Shown: piece by piece, positions 61,848-64,000 of the stretch
Layout of the letters: each line of letters starts with the position of its first letter
Position numbering within the stretch: the stretch's first letter is position 1
From: Sinorhizobium terangae
Lineage (GTDB): Bacteria; Pseudomonadota; Alphaproteobacteria; Rhizobiales; Rhizobiaceae
Assembly: GCF_029714365.1 (NCBI RefSeq)
Contig: NZ_CP121659.1
Location: forward strand, 2,046,001-2,110,000
Length of the DNA: 64,000 bases
Reading direction: 5' to 3'
Notes under the pieces: generated by a model
What the model was told of the DNA's origin: nothing
The model's database searches: none
Seen by the model: only the letters and a program-made list of their open reading frames with translations
Position numbers and translations under genes: made by a program

Positions 61848-62135
61848 ATGAGCCGCAACAGCTACAGTGTTGGCGACACGGTCGTACTCAGAGCCGACCT
61901 CACCCGGACGGCAAGCGACGATAGAAAATGCCGCATCGTCGGAACCCTACCGGCGGCCGAATACGGCGAGCCGCAGTATCGCGTCCGCTTCGGCACCGAG
62001 AACTTCGACCGACGCATCTTCGAGAGCGACATCGATGCCTCCGAAACGGACTTGCCGGTTCGCCACGACGACGGGGCGGCGACGGTGAGCGGCAAACCAT
62101 GGCTCAAACCGTTGAGCACAAAGGGAGCCAAGTGA
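61848..62135 (+). CDS. Conserved small hypothetical protein, 95 aa
   Basis: Starts MSRNSYSVGDTVVLRADLTR at the ATG 61848, with AAAGGAG 6 bases upstream; two earlier in-frame ATGs are less well placed. The middle (CRIVGTLPAAEYGEPQYRVR, FGTENFDRRIFESDI) looks like a small beta-barrel (SH3-like) fold as in other short rhizobial proteins of this kind. Charged, cytoplasmic. Function unknown. Located between csp and rpsU. Confidence 0.75.
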   Translation: MSRNSYSVGDTVVLRADLTRTASDDRKCRIVGTLPAAEYGEPQYRVRFGTENFDRRIFESDIDASETDLPVRHDDGAATVSGKPWLKPLSTKGAK

Positions 62136-62284
62136 AACAATCACTTGAGCCAATCGTTTTCCGGGTGACGCCAGGCGGTGTGCCGTCCGGGATTTTGAAC
62201 CGGGGAGCCCCCTCTCCGCGTCAGACGAAACCGCATTCGAGCAACGCGTAACACGGCACCTGCCGTTGAAAGGAAGGACAGACT

Positions 62285-62521
62285 TTGCAAGTACTCGTCA
62301 GGGATAACAATATCGAGCAAGCCCTTCGCGTTTTGAAGAAGAAGATGCAGCGCGAAGGCGTTTTCCGCGAAATGAAGGCGCGTAGCGCCTACGAAAAGCC
62401 GTCCGAAAAGCGTGCGCGCGAAAAGGCGGAAGCCGTTCGCCGTACCCGCAAGCTGGCCCGCAAGAAGCTCCAGCGCGAGGGCCTGCTGCCGGGACCGAAG
62501 AAGGTCGCCCGCGCCCGATAG
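62285..62521 (+). CDS. rpsU: 30S ribosomal protein S21
   Basis: 78 residues. Start is TTG at 62285 preceded by [31 protein letters not shown] is the normal S21 opening, so the rare start is well supported. The C-terminal [20 protein letters not shown] and [14 protein letters not shown] are typical. It is part of the 30S platform and often a marker of growth control. The TTG start may limit its translation. Confidence 0.95.
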   Translation: MQVLVRDNNIEQALRVLKKKMQREGVFREMKARSAYEKPSEKRAREKAEAVRRTRKLARKKLQREGLLPGPKKVARAR

Positions 62522-62617
62522 CGGAAAATCCGTGCCGGGGAAGGGAGTTCGCCTTCGCTCCGGCCGGGCCAATCGATCCAGAAATTCAAACTGCTTAAAT
62601 GAGCGTTGCGCGCCCCA

Positions 62618-62724
62618 CTACAGCGCCGCGCGTCTTTTCAGACGCACGCCAGGGGCGCTTGTAGCACTTTGAATTGCGGCATGATTTCATCTTTAAGTCG
62701 GCGACGATTTGAAGAAACATGCAG
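62618..62724 (+). repeat. RIME-like palindromic element, copy 9
   Basis: CTACAGCGCCGCGCGTCTTT / CAGACGCACGCC...GCGCTTGTAGCACTTTGAAT then GCATGATTTCATCTTTAAGT / CGACGATTTGAAGAAACATG CAG. Both palindromes present, slightly diverged. Confidence 0.8.
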
Positions 62725-62852
62725 AAGGCGCGCCGTAGCCCCCGGCGATTGAAGCTCGCCTTCCGGACGGCGCGTGTCCGGGCGCATCTTCCCGCCACCC
62801 GACCCTCGCTGTACACTCCCCTCGCCGCCTGATCCGGTCCTGAACTGAAGTC

Positions 62853-62905
62853 AGAGCGATTCCAGGAAAAGTGTGCAACGGTTTTCCGTCCGGAATTGCG
62901 TCGCT
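62853..62905 (+). repeat. Short rhizobial repeat (GCAATTCCAGG type), copy 3
   Basis: AGAGCGATTCCAGGAAAAGT, GTGCAACGGTTTTCCGTCCG, GAATTGCGTCGC. The same element as 20250-20299 and 49952-50005. Confidence 0.65.
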
Positions 62906-62974
62906 TCAAAGAGCTGGATCACGCGGACTTGCCGACCGTTGCAGGGGCGCGCGGACGGCGGGCGTTTCTCGCCC

Positions 62975-63078
62975 CTACGGCGCAGCGCGTCTTATCAGAC
63001 GTGCGAAGGACGCTGTAGCACTTTGAATTACTGCATGTTTTTATCCTTAAATCGGGTACGATTTAAGGATAAATGCAG
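62975..63078 (+). repeat. RIME-like palindromic element, copy 10 (next to a start codon)
   Basis: CTACGGCGCAGCGCGTCTTA / CAGACGTGCG...GCTGTAGCACTTTGAATTAC then TGCATGTTTTTATCCTTAAA / CGATTTAAGGATAAATGCAG. The second palindrome ends 14 bases before the ATG at 63092. Confidence 0.85.
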
Positions 63079-63091
63079 TGGGGAAGTCGCC

Positions 63092-64000
63092 ATGGATGAT
63101 GTGCAAGCTCCGGTCAAGGCGGAAGCCGGCGCAAGCGGCTCGGCCAGCCCGGCGTCGATCGAGCCTCGGGTCACCGAATTCCTGCGGCTCGGGGTGCTTG
63201 CGCTTTTCGCCTACTTGTCGCTGACCCTCGTCGCCCCCTTCGCGATCATCGCCGTCTGGGCCGGTATTCTCGCGGTTGCGCTCTATCCGCTTTTCAAGGC
63301 GCTGACCGCCCTCTTCGGCGGTCGGCCGCGCCTTGCGGCGGCGGCAATCACGCTCCTCGCGCTCATGGTGATCGCCGGCCCGCTGGCGGCGATCGCGCTG
63401 AGCTTCGCCGAAGCCGTACAGGCGCTTCTCGGAAAGCTGGCGGCAGGTACACTTGCGGTGCCGGCGCCGCCGGATGCCGTGCGCGACTGGCCGCTGATCG
63501 GCGAATGGCTTCACACCGCCTGGACCCAGGCCTCCGGCAATCTTGAAGCGACGCTGCAGCGTCTTGCGCCGTCGCTGCTGCAGGCGGGCGGCACGGTAAT
63601 TGGCAAGATCGCACGCATCGGCGTCGACCTCATTGGCTTTATCGTTTCGGTCATCATCGCCGGCTTTCTCTTCCGCCCCGGTCCGCGGCTCGGCGAAGGA
63701 CTGAAAATTTTCGCCCGTCGGGTCGCCGGCGACCGCGGCGCCGGCTTCGTCGATCTCGCCGGCGCGACGATCCGCAATGTCGCACGCGGCGTGATCGGCG
63801 TGGCCTTGCTGCAGGCGCTGCTTGCCGGGCTCGCCTTCTCGCTCTTCGATATTCCTGGGGCGAGCGTGCTCGCCTTCGCAGTGCTCATCTTCTGCATCAT
63901 CCAGATCGGCCCGGCCCCGGTGCTCCTGCCGGTCGTCATCTGGGCGTGGATGTCTATGGAGACCCGCGCCGCCCTCGGCCTGACGCTGATCCTCGCGCTG
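63092..64000 (+). CDS. AI-2E family transporter (N-terminal part; cut by window end)
   Basis: 303 codons to the window edge from the ATG at 63092, with GGGGAAG before it. After a short variable head (MDDVQAPVKAEAGASGSASP) come hydrophobic segments FLRLGVLALFAYLSLTLVAP, AIIAVWAGILAVALYPLFKA and, later, IGVDLIGFIVSVIIAGFLFR, the pattern of the AI-2E (PF01594) exporter/permease family. The C-terminal helices are missing. Proteins of this family export small solutes; the substrate here is unknown. The upstream RIME-like copy occupies the promoter region. Confidence 0.85.
   Translation, partial: MDDVQAPVKAEAGASGSASPASIEPRVTEFLRLGVLALFAYLSLTLVAPFAIIAVWAGILAVALYPLFKALTALFGGRPRLAAAAITLLALMVIAGPLAAIALSFAEAVQALLGKLAAGTLAVPAPPDAVRDWPLIGEWLHTAWTQASGNLEATLQRLAPSLLQAGGTVIGKIARIGVDLIGFIVSVIIAGFLFRPGPRLGEGLKIFARRVAGDRGAGFVDLAGATIRNVARGVIGVALLQALLAGLAFSLFDIPGASVLAFAVLIFCIIQIGPAPVLLPVVIWAWMSMETRAALGLTLILAL

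Larger units (their letters stand above)
62522..63091. other. Repeat-rich intergenic region
   Basis: 570 bases containing RIME-like copies 9 and 10 and a CAATTCCAGG-type element between them. No gene seen. The promoter of the AI-2E-type gene must lie within or beside the last element, whose end is 14 bases from the start codon. Confidence 0.6.

Overview
The window reads as chromosomal DNA of a high-GC alphaproteobacterium of the Rhizobiaceae, most likely Sinorhizobium/Ensifer. The basis is the short second FtsZ lacking the C-terminal tail, a cluster of class III cyclases fused to TolB/TPR domains, an Ohr/OhrR pair, FcbT-type TRAP genes, and many copies of the palindromic intergenic elements (RIME-like) known from rhizobia. 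The genus is an inference; no marker that fixes the species is present.

Layout. 1-1.3 kb: a decayed phage segment (partial hypothetical gene, terminase-like stub, frameshifted phage metallopeptidase, DUF2280 remnant). 1.4-4.9 kb: three minus-strand genes for surface glycan or lipid chemistry (glycosyltransferase, Stf0-type sulfotransferase, GSCFA protein). 5-7.6 kb: small membrane protein, a 54-residue ribbon-helix-helix-like protein and an RTX protein. 7.9 kb: tRNA-Lys(CTT). 8.2-15.8 kb: OsmC-like protein, broken endonuclease/exonuclease/phosphatase gene, PhzF-like isomerase, FAD monooxygenase, DUF4242-cyclase, divergent LysR/quinone oxidoreductase pair, GFA-like zinc protein. 16.3-20.7 kb: ohrR and ohr face each other over 4 kb and share operator sequence; between them lie a DMT exporter, its TetR-type neighbour and a DUF3095 remnant. 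21.1-25.7 kb: phosphoketolase, a GH144-like glucoamylase-fold hydrolase and a sulfotransferase. 25.8-33.1 kb: cyclase-TPR, NUDIX + EEP operon, ketopantoate-reductase-like protein, SDR, S-(hydroxymethyl)glutathione synthase, zinc-ribbon cyclase. 33.4-37.1 kb: a tightly overlapping phospholipid cassette (acyltransferase, CdsA-like, unknown membrane protein, atypical CDP-alcohol phosphotransferase) followed by a DUF4105 protein. 37.2-41.2 kb: small proteins, DUF899 thioredoxin-like protein, divergent HTH regulator, beta-propeller protein. 41.3-47.8 kb: MFS transporter, TRAP transporter, sorbosone dehydrogenase-like lipoprotein. 48-51 kb: second TPR cyclase, ftsZ2-like gene. 51.3-56.4 kb: GST and a binding-protein-dependent iron-type ABC system. 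56.5-58.6 kb: an AT-richer ATPase + TOPRIM/DUF4435-like single-gene unit, the best candidate for an accessory (defence) system. 58.8-64 kb: NUDIX, DUF924, LysR, cold shock protein, small protein, S21, and the start of an AI-2E family transporter.

Functional themes are peroxide and aldehyde defence (Ohr, OsmC, Gfa, DUF899), import of organic acids or iron (TRAP, ABC), cAMP-type signalling (four cyclases), and envelope lipid or glycan remodelling. At least four genes or remnants carry what look like single-base deletions that break otherwise conserved reading frames, so local assembly indels should be considered. All homology statements come from recognising motifs in the translated sequence; no search was run.
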